DNA from: Vibrio tasmaniensis
Lineage (GTDB): Bacteria > Pseudomonadota > Gammaproteobacteria > Enterobacterales > Vibrionaceae
Direction: 5' to 3'
DNA: 64,000 nt
Assembly: GCF_024347635.1 (NCBI RefSeq)
Contig: NZ_AP025510.1
Span: 1,798,001-1,862,000, forward strand
Positions 18,384 to 28,146 of this stretch are shown here, in pieces. The notes under the pieces are model-generated. The model worked only from the letters and a program-made list of their open reading frames with translations, was not told where the DNA came from and made no database searches. How positions within the stretch are numbered: position 1 is the stretch's first letter; each line of letters opens with the position of its first letter. The position numbers were made by a program, and so were the translations under genes.

Positions 18384-18878
18384 TTACAGTAGGTGGATAG
18401 TTGCGTTTAGAGTGAAAACACCTGAGTTATCATCTTTCATGTTGAAAGTTTGGTAACTAGCGCCTACAGATAGTGGACCAAAGATGAAGTATTCTGCGCC
18501 TACACCGTACATGATATCAACTTCGTCTTGCTTGAAGCCGTTCGCTTTAAGCTCGTAAGAGTGAAGACCACCCTTCGCGTACACGTGAAGAGGACCAAAA
18601 TCGATGCTTGGTTTGATTGCTAGGTAAGTTGTGCTTGCGTCTAGTTTAGTCAGTGTTTGGTTGCCGTATTTAACACTGTCGAAAGAACCTAGATCCCAGT
18701 AACCCGCTTCAACACCAATAAATGGAAGGATGCCCGTACCCACGTGGATACCCATCGCTGTCTCTTCTTTATTACCTAATGAGTTTTGACCACCCATTGC
18801 GCCGCCGTACAACCAAGAATCAGCCATCGCTGTTGAAGATGCACCTAGCAGTGCTAGAGCCAATAACGTTTTTTTCAT
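18384..18878 (-). CDS. Small OmpA/OmpW-like outer-membrane beta-barrel protein
   Basis: 164 residues. Signal peptide 1-19 (MKKTLLALALLGASSTAMA). The mature chain has alternating strands typical of an eight-stranded barrel: WLYGGAMGGQ, AMGIHVGTGI, IGVEAGYWDLG, DFGPLHVYAKGGLHSYEL, IMYGVGAEYFIFGPLSVGASYQTF, FTLNATIHLL. The usual C-terminal Phe is replaced by Leu. AAAGG lies seven bases before the ATG. It is monocistronic. Function not known; such barrels often serve as structural or adhesive surface proteins. Confidence 0.85.
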   Translation of the reverse strand: MKKTLLALALLGASSTAMADSWLYGGAMGGQNSLGNKEETAMGIHVGTGILPFIGVEAGYWDLGSFDSVKYGNQTLTKLDASTTYLAIKPSIDFGPLHVYAKGGLHSYELKANGFKQDEVDIMYGVGAEYFIFGPLSVGASYQTFNMKDDNSGVFTLNATIHLL

Positions 18879-19021
18879 ATTCGACCTTTTTCGTCCTGTT
18901 GGCAGGCCTTGTGTGGTAATAAATTGCCACCAAGTCGCCCTGTATGTAATAACTATTCAATTAGTAATGCAATAAGCAAGATTTATACCCAAACCTTGCC
19001 ATTGCGTCTAGCTTTATTCGT

Positions 19022-22000
19022 TTAGCAAGCATCAATCGCGTTTTTAACACGCTTATCTGATACTGGGTAAGGTGTGCCGAGTTGCTGTGCGAAGAAGCTT
19101 ACACGAAGCTCTTCTATCATCCAACGCACCTCTTTTACATTTTCTGGAACCGCAATCCCTTTTGGGATTTTATTCAGCAGCTCTTTGTAATTATTCATTA
19201 CTGACTCAACTTTGATCATATGAAGACGATCTTTGTTCGGGTCAATCGGCAGTTTCTCCATTCGACGCTCTATCGCTTTCATATAGCGTAGAATATCCGG
19301 CAAGCGTTTCCAGCCGCATTCTGTGGCAAACCCCTTAAAAATCAAACCTTCTATTTGAGCTTTAATGTCTGAAAGCGCAAATGCCATTGAAAGATCGACA
19401 CGCCCTTTCAGCTTCTTGCTGATGGCGAATGCCGTGGTTAAGATGGTTTCAACCTGTTGAGCAATCTCAACAACTGTGTCATCCAACTCCGCACGTACGT
19501 GTTCTTTTAGAGCTTCAAACTGCTCTGGCTCCCAAACTATGCCGCCCTTCTGCTCAATCAGCTTATCAATACCACAAGCAATACAGTCATCGATAAGATC
19601 GAGCACCTGTCCGTATGGGTTGAAGTACAAACCAAGCTTAGATTTGTTCGGCAAATTCGAGTGCAAGTATTTGATTGGCGATGGTACGTTCAACAGAATT
19701 AAACGACGCTGACCCGATTTCATTGCAGTGATCTGCTCTTGCTCAGTTTCAAACAGTTTGATCTCTACGCTGTCTTTGGTGTCCACCAGTGCAGGGAACG
19801 CTTTAACATCATAGCCACCACGTTTCTGTTGGTAGACTTTTGGTAACTCACCAAAGCTCCACGTATGCAGGTTTTGCTGCTCAATGTCATCGTCTGCCAC
19901 TTTAGAAAGTGTTTCTTGAACCTTGTCTTTCAGGCTCTCTTTCAACTCATGCAGGTCTTTCTGCTCTTTCAGCTTGCGTTTGCGATGATCCACAGCACGG
20001 AATGTTACCTTTAAGTGCTCTGGAATCTGGTCTAACTTCCAGTCATCACGTACCACTTCCACACCGGTCATGCGGCGCAGCTCTTTCTCAAGAGAATCCA
20101 ATAGTGGAGCTTCAAGCGGCGTAACACGAGCCAAGAATGCATCCGCGTAGTTTGGCGCAGGCACAAAGTTACGGCGTAGCGTTTTCGGTAACGACTTAAT
20201 TAGGCTAATCACCAGTTCCTGACGTAGGCCTGGGATCTGCCAATCAAAACCGTTCTGGTCGATTTGGTTCAAGATAGGCAGCGGGATATGTACCGTTACA
20301 CCATCGTTGTCATCGCCCGGCTCAAATTGGTAGCTTAGCTTCAGCTTGATTCCGTTTTGGTGCCAGAAGTTCGGGTAGTCCAAATCAGTTACGTGGCTTG
20401 CATCACCTCGGAACAGCATCGACTTTTCAAAGTTAAGCAGTTCCGGTGTTTTTTGGCTGGTCTTCTTCCACCATGTATCGAAGTGACGGCCTGAAACCGC
20501 TTCTTCACCCACACGCTGGTCATAGAAATCGAACAGTTCATCATCGTCAATCAAGATGTCACGACGACGAGACTTATGCTCAAGCTCTTCAACTTCTTGC
20601 AGTAGCTTACGGTTCTGCTTGAAGAAAGCGTGCTTGGTTTCCCATTCACCTTCAACCAATGCGCTGCGTACAAACAACTCACGGCTGACGGTTGCGTCAA
20701 TCGCACCGTAGTTGACTAAGCGTTTGGGAATGATTGGGATACCGTAAAGCATCACTTTTTCGTGAGCCATTACTGCCGCTTGCTTCTTCGACCAATGTGG
20801 TTCGCTGTAGCTGCGCTTAATCAGGTGTTTCGCTAGTGGTTCAATCCATTCCGGCTGAATTTTGGCGATAACACGCCCCCAAAGTTTTGAGGTTTCCACC
20901 AGCTCAGCAGACATGATCCACTTAGGCTGTTTCTTAAAGAGGCCAGACGCAGGGAAGATATGGAATCGTGCATTACGAGCACCTTGATATTCATTCTTCT
21001 CTTGGTCTTTCATACCGATGTGTGAAAGCAGACCTGATAGCAGTGACATGTGAATGCCATCGTAGCTGCCCGGCTCTGTATTCAGCTTGGTATCTAATTC
21101 ACGCATCGCTTGGTTAATTTGGAAGTACACATCTTGCCATTCACGGATACGTAAATAGTTTAAATAATCTTGCTTACACTGTTTGCGGAACTGGTTACTC
21201 GACAGCTCTTTCTGTTGCTGCTTAACGTAATCCCAAAGGTTCACAAACGTGATGAAATCCGACTCTTTATCGAAGAAGCGCTTGTGCTTATCGTCCGACG
21301 ATTGTTGCTTGTCTGATGGGCGCTCACGCGGATCTTGAATTGACAATGCAGAGGCAATCACCATCACTTCATGTAAACAGCGGTTACTTGGGGCTTCAAT
21401 CACCATACGCGCTAAACGTGGATCGATCGGCAGCTTCGCTAGCTTACGACCAATCGCGGTTAGCTTCTTCTTATCGTCGCCTTGATTCTTGTTTTTGTTC
21501 GTAGCAGGTTCAGCGGTTGCGATTGCACCTAGCTCTTCAAGTAGCCTTACACCATCTTGAATATTGCGCTTATCGGGCGCTTCAACAAATGGGAATGCTT
21601 GAATGTCGCCTAGGCCCAGCGCTGTCATCTGAAGGATAACGGATGCTAGGTTAGTACGAAGGATCTCAGGGTCAGTAAACTCTGGGCGTGATTCGAAATC
21701 TTCCTCAGAGTACAGACGAATACAGATACCTTCCGCAACACGACCACAACGACCTTTACGCTGGTTGGCACTCGCTTGAGACACTGGCTCAATCGGTAGG
21801 CGTTGTACTTTAGTGCGGTAGCTGTAACGGCTAATACGCGCCGTACCCGGGTCGATGACATACTTGATGCCCGGAACGGTTAACGAGGTTTCAGCCACGT
21901 TGGTCGCAAGAACGATGCGTCGCCCAGTGTGAGACTGGAAGATTCGGTTCTGTTCGCCCGCCGAAAGACGTGCGTAAAGCGGAACAATTTCGGTATCACG

Positions 22001-23089
22001 CAGGTTACGTTTACTTAAAGAATCGGCAGTATCACGAATTTCACGCTCACCGTTCATGAAGATCAAGATATCGCCTTGGCCTTCATCACACAGCTCATCA
22101 ACGGCTTCAAATATGCCTTCGATTTGATCGCGATCTGAATCACTGTCATCACCACCTAGTGGGCGGTAACGCGTATCGACTGGGTAAGTACGGCCTGATA
22201 CTTCAATGATCGGTGCGTTGTTAAAGTGCTTCGAGAAACGCTCAGGATCGATAGTCGCCGACGTGATAATCACTTTCAAGTCAGGACGCTTTGGTAGAAG
22301 CTCTCTTAAGTAACCCATGATGAAGTCAATGTTTAGACTGCGTTCGTGGGCTTCATCGATAATGATGGTGTCGTACTGGCTTAAGAAACGGTCGTGCTGA
22401 ATTTCCGCCAGTAGAATACCGTCGGTCATCAATTTGATTTGGGTGTTTTCAGAAATTTGGTCGTTAAATCGAACCTTGTAACCAACGAACTCACCTAACT
22501 GAGTTTCCATCTCTTCTGCAATACGGTTGGCAACCGAACGCGCCGCAAGACGACGAGGCTGAGTGTGACCAATTAGGCCAAAACGACCTCGGCCAAGCTC
22601 AGAACAGATCTTTGGTAACTGAGTGGTTTTACCCGAACCTGTTTCACCCGCCACGATAACCACTTGGTTTTCAGCAATGGCCTTCGCAATATCATCGCGC
22701 TTTTGGCTTACTGGGAGAATCTCTGGGTATTCGATGGTGGGTTTCTGCGCAGCACGCTGAGTTGCCGTCATCATCGACTTGGCAATATCTAAGGCAATCT
22801 CATCGAAGACAGCGTGCTTAGATTGTTCGTTCTTGATTTTACTCGCGCCAGTAATTCGCTTACTCAAACGGAAGCGGTCGCGCATCATACATTCGTGGAG
22901 CGCTTTACGAAGAGATACTGGGCTATTTTGAGATGGTTTTGTCTTTGTCGCTGACTGTTCAGCTTTCTTGGCATTTGATTGTTCAGCAGGCTTGTTCGAT
23001 GCAGCTTTGTTTGGTTTCGCTTGGTTCTGTGAAGAACTCGGCTGTGCTGCATTCTTGTTGTTGTCTGCTTTTTCCGGAGACGAAGTCAA
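19022..23089 (-). CDS. hrpA: ATP-dependent RNA helicase HrpA
   Basis: DEAH-box RNA helicase of 1355 residues; E. coli HrpA, about 1300 residues, acts in mRNA processing and rescue of stalled ribosomes. Motif I GETGSGKTTQ, motif II DEAHERS, motif III TSATIDPERF, motif V TNVAETSLTVPG and motif VI QRKGRCGR are present, followed by HA2/OB regions and the long C-terminal extension typical of HrpA. The first 70 residues are a Lys/Ala/Gln/Ser-rich tail not found in E. coli; homology begins around LHECMMRDRFRLSKR. The start is TTG at 23089, with AGGA six bases upstream. Confidence 0.96.
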   Translation of the reverse strand: MTSSPEKADNNKNAAQPSSSQNQAKPNKAASNKPAEQSNAKKAEQSATKTKPSQNSPVSLRKALHECMMRDRFRLSKRITGASKIKNEQSKHAVFDEIALDIAKSMMTATQRAAQKPTIEYPEILPVSQKRDDIAKAIAENQVVIVAGETGSGKTTQLPKICSELGRGRFGLIGHTQPRRLAARSVANRIAEEMETQLGEFVGYKVRFNDQISENTQIKLMTDGILLAEIQHDRFLSQYDTIIIDEAHERSLNIDFIMGYLRELLPKRPDLKVIITSATIDPERFSKHFNNAPIIEVSGRTYPVDTRYRPLGGDDSDSDRDQIEGIFEAVDELCDEGQGDILIFMNGEREIRDTADSLSKRNLRDTEIVPLYARLSAGEQNRIFQSHTGRRIVLATNVAETSLTVPGIKYVIDPGTARISRYSYRTKVQRLPIEPVSQASANQRKGRCGRVAEGICIRLYSEEDFESRPEFTDPEILRTNLASVILQMTALGLGDIQAFPFVEAPDKRNIQDGVRLLEELGAIATAEPATNKNKNQGDDKKKLTAIGRKLAKLPIDPRLARMVIEAPSNRCLHEVMVIASALSIQDPRERPSDKQQSSDDKHKRFFDKESDFITFVNLWDYVKQQQKELSSNQFRKQCKQDYLNYLRIREWQDVYFQINQAMRELDTKLNTEPGSYDGIHMSLLSGLLSHIGMKDQEKNEYQGARNARFHIFPASGLFKKQPKWIMSAELVETSKLWGRVIAKIQPEWIEPLAKHLIKRSYSEPHWSKKQAAVMAHEKVMLYGIPIIPKRLVNYGAIDATVSRELFVRSALVEGEWETKHAFFKQNRKLLQEVEELEHKSRRRDILIDDDELFDFYDQRVGEEAVSGRHFDTWWKKTSQKTPELLNFEKSMLFRGDASHVTDLDYPNFWHQNGIKLKLSYQFEPGDDNDGVTVHIPLPILNQIDQNGFDWQIPGLRQELVISLIKSLPKTLRRNFVPAPNYADAFLARVTPLEAPLLDSLEKELRRMTGVEVVRDDWKLDQIPEHLKVTFRAVDHRKRKLKEQKDLHELKESLKDKVQETLSKVADDDIEQQNLHTWSFGELPKVYQQKRGGYDVKAFPALVDTKDSVEIKLFETEQEQITAMKSGQRRLILLNVPSPIKYLHSNLPNKSKLGLYFNPYGQVLDLIDDCIACGIDKLIEQKGGIVWEPEQFEALKEHVRAELDDTVVEIAQQVETILTTAFAISKKLKGRVDLSMAFALSDIKAQIEGLIFKGFATECGWKRLPDILRYMKAIERRMEKLPIDPNKDRLHMIKVESVMNNYKELLNKIPKGIAVPENVKEVRWMIEELRVSFFAQQLGTPYPVSDKRVKNAIDAC

Positions 23090-23151
23090 AGCGTGTCCTA
23101 TTCTTGTACTTATTAAACTCGCGCGATTATATCACAAGTCTCAAACAAAAA

Positions 23152-23189
23152 AGCCTGACAACAAAGGGAAAACCTTTTGCTATCAGGCT
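23152..23189 (-). terminator. Terminator of the MipA/OmpV-like gene
   Basis: On the minus strand AGCCTGA and TCAGGCT close an extended hairpin (inner pairing CAAAAGG / CCTTTG), followed by TTTTTTG. It lies 128 bases after the stop of the barrel gene and upstream of hrpA. Confidence 0.75.
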
Positions 23190-23316
23190 GATTAGTCACT
23201 CTAACGTTAGTCAAAGCGATGAAAGCGTGACTAACACAAACCGAATATCATAAAATCCGCAGTTAAAAACTAAACGCTAAAAACGCCTGCTATAAACGGC
23301 CTGCTAAAAACCGCGC

Positions 23317-24645
23317 TTAGAACTCGTATTGTAGATAAACCGTGTTGTAGTTACTGCCGCCTTTAATGCGTCCAAACTGAGAGGCATTTTCAAAGATTGC
23401 AGAACGGTGATGCAACGAATAACCGAACCACAAATTGTTCAGATCATTCTTACCCACCAAGTCGCCGACGTTTACGTCGACCGAAAAGTCGAGATAATTC
23501 AGCAAGTGGCTTCCGGTATAGCCCTTTTCTTTCATCTCTTTCGCTTCGATATAAGTCAGCGAATCGATGTAAGACATGCCTTCTGCCACTCCAACACGCC
23601 ATTGAGTCGGCCAGTCGAAAGTGTAATACGCTTTGATAGCGACAATGTATTCAGTGCTGCTCGATTGAACCTCTGAATTCCAATGATGCGCGATACCTGG
23701 CGTTAAATAGATGTCCAGTGGGAAACCGAAGATCTCATCGGTTAACGGATGGCCATAGAAGAAGGAAGTCAGCTGGTTGTTGTATTCGTCTTTCTCCCTA
23801 TTGAACTTCATGATGTCGCCAATATTTGATGGCGTAGCCCAACCGTGTGCGACACGTAAATACGGCGCATTGCTCAACTTAGGTTTTGGCGCTTTGGTTT
23901 TATCGTTGAAAAAGCCAAAACCAAGGTAAAGTTCGCCTTGATAACGGTCTTCAATAATCGACGAATCGTAGGCGTTATCATCCAGTCGAGTCAGACTGGT
24001 TGAACCCAATAAATACAAGTTCGAAAACACATGGTAACGCGCTTCTACACCGACATTCAGATCCACACCTGCTCCGATGGTTTCATTGGCTGCTGAGTAA
24101 TACTCGCTGTTGAAATCCGCACTTTTATAACGCAGTGTCGCACGCGGAGTGACCTCCCAGTCTCCGGTTTCAAACTTAGCTTTCGCCCGTAAGTTACCGT
24201 GGAAGTTATATTCACTGTCACTCATGAACTCTGTTTCAACGATCCACTGTTCATCCAGTTGATACGTTAACTGAGCACCAAAATCTGCCGTATCGCCTTC
24301 AATTGCGTTCTGTTCAGCAGCTGGGATATCAATAAAACGCATTCGAGATATAGCATTAAGAGACCATTTCTCGTCGTCGGGTTGGTAAAGGTAAGCACCC
24401 ATCTCAGTCCCATCAATGAACACATAATCGTTCTTGAAAAATAGCATGGGAACAAAAGAGTTAACCGTTTGGTCACCACCTGACGTGTCGTAAGGAATAC
24501 TTGCCGTACGAAACATCGCGGCAATCCCCCACTCTTGCTCTTCATCAGCCCACGCATTAGCACTTAGGAAAACGCTACTGACGAAAACGCTACTGACAAA
24601 AACAACACCCGACGAAGCGAGAGTCGGTAAATATTTGAGCTTCAT
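23317..24645 (-). CDS. MipA/OmpV-like outer-membrane protein
   Basis: 442 residues from the chosen start. The start at 24645 (MKLKYLPTLASSG) puts the signal peptide at the N-terminus (cut near NAWADEEQ); an earlier in-frame start at 24705 would place 20 residues before it. The signal region has a duplicated VFVSSVF. The mature chain begins EWGIAAMFRTASIPYD and MLFFKNDYVFIDGTEMGAYLY, which recalls the MipA/OmpV family. The second half (FFYGHPLTDEIFGFPLDIYL onward) is longer than usual for that family and ends in VYLQYEF, an outer-membrane terminal Phe signature. The assignment is tentative beyond barrel status. Confidence 0.7.
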   Translation of the reverse strand: MKLKYLPTLASSGVVFVSSVFVSSVFLSANAWADEEQEWGIAAMFRTASIPYDTSGGDQTVNSFVPMLFFKNDYVFIDGTEMGAYLYQPDDEKWSLNAISRMRFIDIPAAEQNAIEGDTADFGAQLTYQLDEQWIVETEFMSDSEYNFHGNLRAKAKFETGDWEVTPRATLRYKSADFNSEYYSAANETIGAGVDLNVGVEARYHVFSNLYLLGSTSLTRLDDNAYDSSIIEDRYQGELYLGFGFFNDKTKAPKPKLSNAPYLRVAHGWATPSNIGDIMKFNREKDEYNNQLTSFFYGHPLTDEIFGFPLDIYLTPGIAHHWNSEVQSSSTEYIVAIKAYYTFDWPTQWRVGVAEGMSYIDSLTYIEAKEMKEKGYTGSHLLNYLDFSVDVNVGDLVGKNDLNNLWFGYSLHHRSAIFENASQFGRIKGGSNYNTVYLQYEF

Positions 24646-24780
24646 TCTTATGTAATTACTCTTTGTAATAAATTTTGTGTTACTGAATAGACATTTATTA
24701 GCCATAACGGCTAACTAATTTTAGGTTTGAGCGGCATTGACCGTTACAATGTAGAATATTCTCGGTTAAATGAAAGCATT

Positions 24781-25362
24781 GTGAAAGTCTCCGAATTACA
24801 AAACATTATAGATCACTTACCCAAAGATTCCGATCCGGATATTGTTATTGGTGAGACATGGCTGCCCGAGCGTTTGGTGAATACCAACCTAGACGGCGAC
24901 ATGCTATTTCTTGAATTCGATAATGCCCCTGAAGACAATCAAGGGGATGAAGAAGGCCGTGGTTTTGTTGAACACGAAATTGCTATGATTCGTGAAAAAC
25001 TGGAGCAGGTGTTAGACGACACATCCGATACCAGAACAAAAGCTGATGCCCTATTGGCAATATTTCTAATGGGCCATGAACTTTCTAGCTCGGAAGTTAT
25101 CGAAGTTCTTGAATCAACAGAACTTGAATCAACAGAATCGGAATCAACAGAGCTTGAATCAGCAGAATCCGAAATGACAGAGCTTGAAGCAACCCAGCAT
25201 GAAACCACAGAGCCTGAGATTGCAGAGCATAAAACAACAGAGTCTGACATAGCTGAGCTTGAAGAGCCAAAGCTTGAAACCACGATGCATCAAACGGACA
25301 AGCTTGAGACCTCTATTCCTCAAACGGAAAAGCTCGAAACAAAACAACATCACGACGACTAG
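24781..25362 (+). CDS. Acidic protein with C-terminal pentapeptide repeats
   Basis: 193 residues from a GTG start at 24781 (KVSELQNIIDHLPKDSDPDIV); a TTG at 24727 is also in frame but its ribosome site is too close. The first 110 residues form a compact, acidic domain of unknown family. The rest is 16 consecutive pentapeptides of type LESTE / HETTE / LETSI, strongly acidic with periodic Thr, likely unstructured or helical. No signal peptide or membrane segment. It ends 24 bases before the PhoD-like gene on the same strand, so the two probably form an operon. Function unknown. Confidence 0.75.
   Translation: MKVSELQNIIDHLPKDSDPDIVIGETWLPERLVNTNLDGDMLFLEFDNAPEDNQGDEEGRGFVEHEIAMIREKLEQVLDDTSDTRTKADALLAIFLMGHELSSSEVIEVLESTELESTESESTELESAESEMTELEATQHETTEPEIAEHKTTESDIAELEEPKLETTMHQTDKLETSIPQTEKLETKQHHDD
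25108..25347 (+). repeat. Intragenic 15-bp repeat array, 16 units
   Basis: Sixteen units of 15 bases (first two CTTGAATCAACAGAA identical), encoding pentapeptides rich in Glu and Thr. Divergence increases toward the 3' end, so recent amplification appears to be at the 5' side. Confidence 0.9.
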
Positions 25363-25386
25363 CCACCAACGATTTTAGGTACCGTA

Positions 25387-27450
25387 TTGAAACCCTCTAC
25401 GACATCATCTCTTCCCTTGTTACTCGCCGGACCCATTTTAAGAAAAACGACTGCAACTGAAGTGGTACTTTGGTTAGCCACCAGCTCGCCACTCACAGGC
25501 AGAGCTGAGCTTTATAAGAGCGAAACAAAGCTTACTCGCGAAGCTGTTCTCACTTGTAAAACAGGTTTTCCAAACGAAAAAGATCATTCTGACGTAGAGC
25601 AAGACCAACCGTTTTATACCTCATCGCTTGAAGAACATGATTCGATTCAAATCGGTACACATGCGTGGGTGACGCTCATCCGCTTACAAGGTGAGTTTCC
25701 GACTAATACGCTTCTTGAATATGACATTCACACAGAGTCAGGTTCACTAAAACAGCTTGCCCCTCATCTTGTATACAAGGGGAAATCTCGTGTTGAATTC
25801 AAGATATCGACCTCGGCTGATTACATTCTTCATGGCTCTTGCCGTAATCCACATCATCCAAGCAAAGACAGCCTAGTCGCAGCCGATAACAAGATTGCCG
25901 CTCAAACCGTCGCTGAAAGACCCGATATGCTGATGATGAGCGGCGATCAGATCTACGCCGACCATGTGGCAGGCCCAACACTTGATGCTATTCAGCAGGT
26001 GATTCAGCTGCTTGGCCTAATGGGTGAGAGCTTACCGACTGACTCGCAAATTAAGCAGATCAACAGTAGTGACGCTCTGTATAACAGCGAATATCACTTA
26101 TATCAGCGTCATCAGTACTTGCCGCACCACACCACTTCAGAATCCATGATCGATAAGTTCTTCCCGAATCGTGGTGTGCCGATTTTTAGCTCTACCAATT
26201 GTGAAAACCACTTGGTCACGCTATCTGAATTCATCGCGATGTACTTGTTGGTTTGGTCTCCTACACTTTGGCAATGTGTTAATCGAGAGCGACTCATTGA
26301 GAATGATTTCACTCAAGGTGGACGTCAATTAACACCAACTGAACAGCAACAGTGGCGTGACGAAAGCGTTATCATGGATGATTTCATTGCTGGCTTACCG
26401 CAAGTACAACGTCTGTTCACGCATATCCCGACTTACATGATTTTCGATGACCACGATGTCACGGATGATTGGAACCTTACTGTGGGTTGGGAACATGCGG
26501 TCGACCAAAATCAGTTCGCGACTCAAGTGATTGGTAATGGCCTCGCGGCTTACTGGATGTGTCAGGGTTGGGGTAACAAACCGGAGAGCTTCGACGAAAC
26601 GTTCATCGAGCAAGCAAAACAGCTTTTTGCTGTTCAAGTACGTGCCACTACAGAAATGCATAATGAAACTGTCGATACCAATACTAATCACCCTGTTAGC
26701 AATATCGAGCCAAACAAGCATCGAGCCTTCATTGAGATGCTGAGTCGCTTTGAGGAGTGGCATTACACAATAGATACTTCTCCCAAAGTCATTGTGCTGG
26801 ATACCCGAACCCGTCGCTGGCGTTCGGAATCTCGTATGAATAAACCTTCAGGTTTGATGGACTGGGAGGCCTTGATTGAATTTCAACATCAATTGATGCA
26901 TCAAGATAAAGTCGTCATCGTTTCAGCTGCACCGATGTTTGGCGTGAAGTTTATTGAAACTCTGCAAAAGATGGCGACCACAATTGGCAAACCATTAGTG
27001 ATTGACGCTGAAAACTGGATGGCGCATCCGGGCAGTGCTAATACGCTGATCAGTATCTTTACCCATACCAAAACACCGACCAATTTCGTGGTACTTTCTG
27101 GTGATGTTCACTACTCCTTTGCCTACGATATCAAGCTTAGGTACCGCCGAAATAGCCCAAACATTTATCAAATCACCTGTAGTGGCATTAAGAATCAATT
27201 CCCAGCTTCGCTGCTTAAATTCTGCGATGTGTGGGACAGATTATTGTATAGCCCGCGCTCAATTCTGAACTATTTCACCAAGCGAAAACGCTTAAAAATC
27301 GAAAAACGAAGCCCTGATAATCAGACCTTCTATCGCCTTTCAAACCGCAGTGCGATTGGTGAATTAAGATTAGATAGCGACGGTAAACCGCAAGCGATTA
27401 CGACGTTAAGTGGTGATGGAAAAGTGACACGTTTTCCAGAGCCTGATTAA
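25387..27450 (+). CDS. PhoD-like metallophosphatase without signal peptide
   Basis: 687 residues, alkaline phosphatase D-like superfamily. Metal-binding motifs: HGSCRNPHHP (about 149-158), SGDQIYADH (185-193), FDDHDVTDDW (353-362) and LSGDVHY (570-576). The N-terminal 120 residues form the usual beta domain (AGPILRKTTATEVVLWLATS). PhoD enzymes are normally exported by Tat and need Ca/Fe; this protein has no twin-arginine or Sec signal, so it should act in the cytoplasm on an unknown phosphoester. The start is TTG at 25387 with AGG seven bases upstream. It is 24 bases downstream of the pentapeptide-repeat gene. Confidence 0.88.
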   Translation: MKPSTTSSLPLLLAGPILRKTTATEVVLWLATSSPLTGRAELYKSETKLTREAVLTCKTGFPNEKDHSDVEQDQPFYTSSLEEHDSIQIGTHAWVTLIRLQGEFPTNTLLEYDIHTESGSLKQLAPHLVYKGKSRVEFKISTSADYILHGSCRNPHHPSKDSLVAADNKIAAQTVAERPDMLMMSGDQIYADHVAGPTLDAIQQVIQLLGLMGESLPTDSQIKQINSSDALYNSEYHLYQRHQYLPHHTTSESMIDKFFPNRGVPIFSSTNCENHLVTLSEFIAMYLLVWSPTLWQCVNRERLIENDFTQGGRQLTPTEQQQWRDESVIMDDFIAGLPQVQRLFTHIPTYMIFDDHDVTDDWNLTVGWEHAVDQNQFATQVIGNGLAAYWMCQGWGNKPESFDETFIEQAKQLFAVQVRATTEMHNETVDTNTNHPVSNIEPNKHRAFIEMLSRFEEWHYTIDTSPKVIVLDTRTRRWRSESRMNKPSGLMDWEALIEFQHQLMHQDKVVIVSAAPMFGVKFIETLQKMATTIGKPLVIDAENWMAHPGSANTLISIFTHTKTPTNFVVLSGDVHYSFAYDIKLRYRRNSPNIYQITCSGIKNQFPASLLKFCDVWDRLLYSPRSILNYFTKRKRLKIEKRSPDNQTFYRLSNRSAIGELRLDSDGKPQAITTLSGDGKVTRFPEPD

Positions 27451-27563
27451 TAAATTGCTCCCTATCGCTCGCGTATCCGTAATGTCAGTTTTAAGTAAAG
27501 ACGCTTGCGATCACACTCCGTAGGCCCAATAGTAATAATATTCACTATAACTGGAATGCTCTT

Positions 27564-28013
27564 ATGTTTAACTCACTTACCTCGTTATTTAAACAATTAG
27601 TTGACGGCTCTGATTTAGGCAAAACGCCCACTGCCTCACCTAACTTAGCCATCGCCAGCTTGTTATGCGAAGTCGCTGGTGCAGACCACGCGATCAACGA
27701 ATCAGAGCAACAAGCCAAACTGCACTTACTTCAGCGTTTACTGAATATAACCGAAGAAGAATCAAAAGCTTTATTAACACAAGCTGAGCCTCAAGTTGAA
27801 CAATCTGTTTCTCTGTACGATTTCACTTCTCAACTGCGAGAGCTTTCGCAGCCGGTTCGCATAGACTTAATCAAAGCTATGTGGGAAGTCGCGCATGCGG
27901 ATGGAGAGATTGACCCACTTGAAGATTCAGTGATCCGCAAAACCGCAGAACTTCTTTATGTTGACCACAAAGACTTCATCAAAAGTAAGTTGAGCGTTTT
28001 AGGCGAAGATTAG
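27564..28013 (+). CDS. TerB family protein
   Basis: 149 residues matching the TerB fold: two helical repeats each starting with an acidic metal-type loop, LLCEVAGADHAINESEQ (about 33-49) and MWEVAHADGEIDPLEDSVI (about 109-127). TerB proteins are linked to tellurite resistance and stress modules, but a lone chromosomal TerB like this one is common in gamma-proteobacteria and its role is not defined. It is monocistronic, followed by a strong terminator. Confidence 0.92.
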   Translation: MFNSLTSLFKQLVDGSDLGKTPTASPNLAIASLLCEVAGADHAINESEQQAKLHLLQRLLNITEEESKALLTQAEPQVEQSVSLYDFTSQLRELSQPVRIDLIKAMWEVAHADGEIDPLEDSVIRKTAELLYVDHKDFIKSKLSVLGED

Positions 28014-28042
28014 ATTCTGAAATGATTAGTTTGAGCATAAAT

Positions 28043-28076
28043 AAAAAGCGACGGGCTAAGAAACCCGTCGCTTTTT
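28043..28076. terminator. Bidirectional terminator after terB
   Basis: AAAAAGCGACGGG / CCCGTCGCTTTTT, 13-bp stem with an eight-base loop and T-runs on both strands, between convergent genes. Confidence 0.95.
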
Positions 28077-28146
28077 TTGAATGGATAGCACTGAAAGCTA
28101 GAAGAATAAAACTGAGAGGCTTTAAAATTCAGCTACAACAATTTCG

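Noticed and set aside
24939-25353. Minus-strand ORFs opposite the pentapeptide-repeat gene
   Set aside because: Low-complexity shadows of the 15-bp repeat array.
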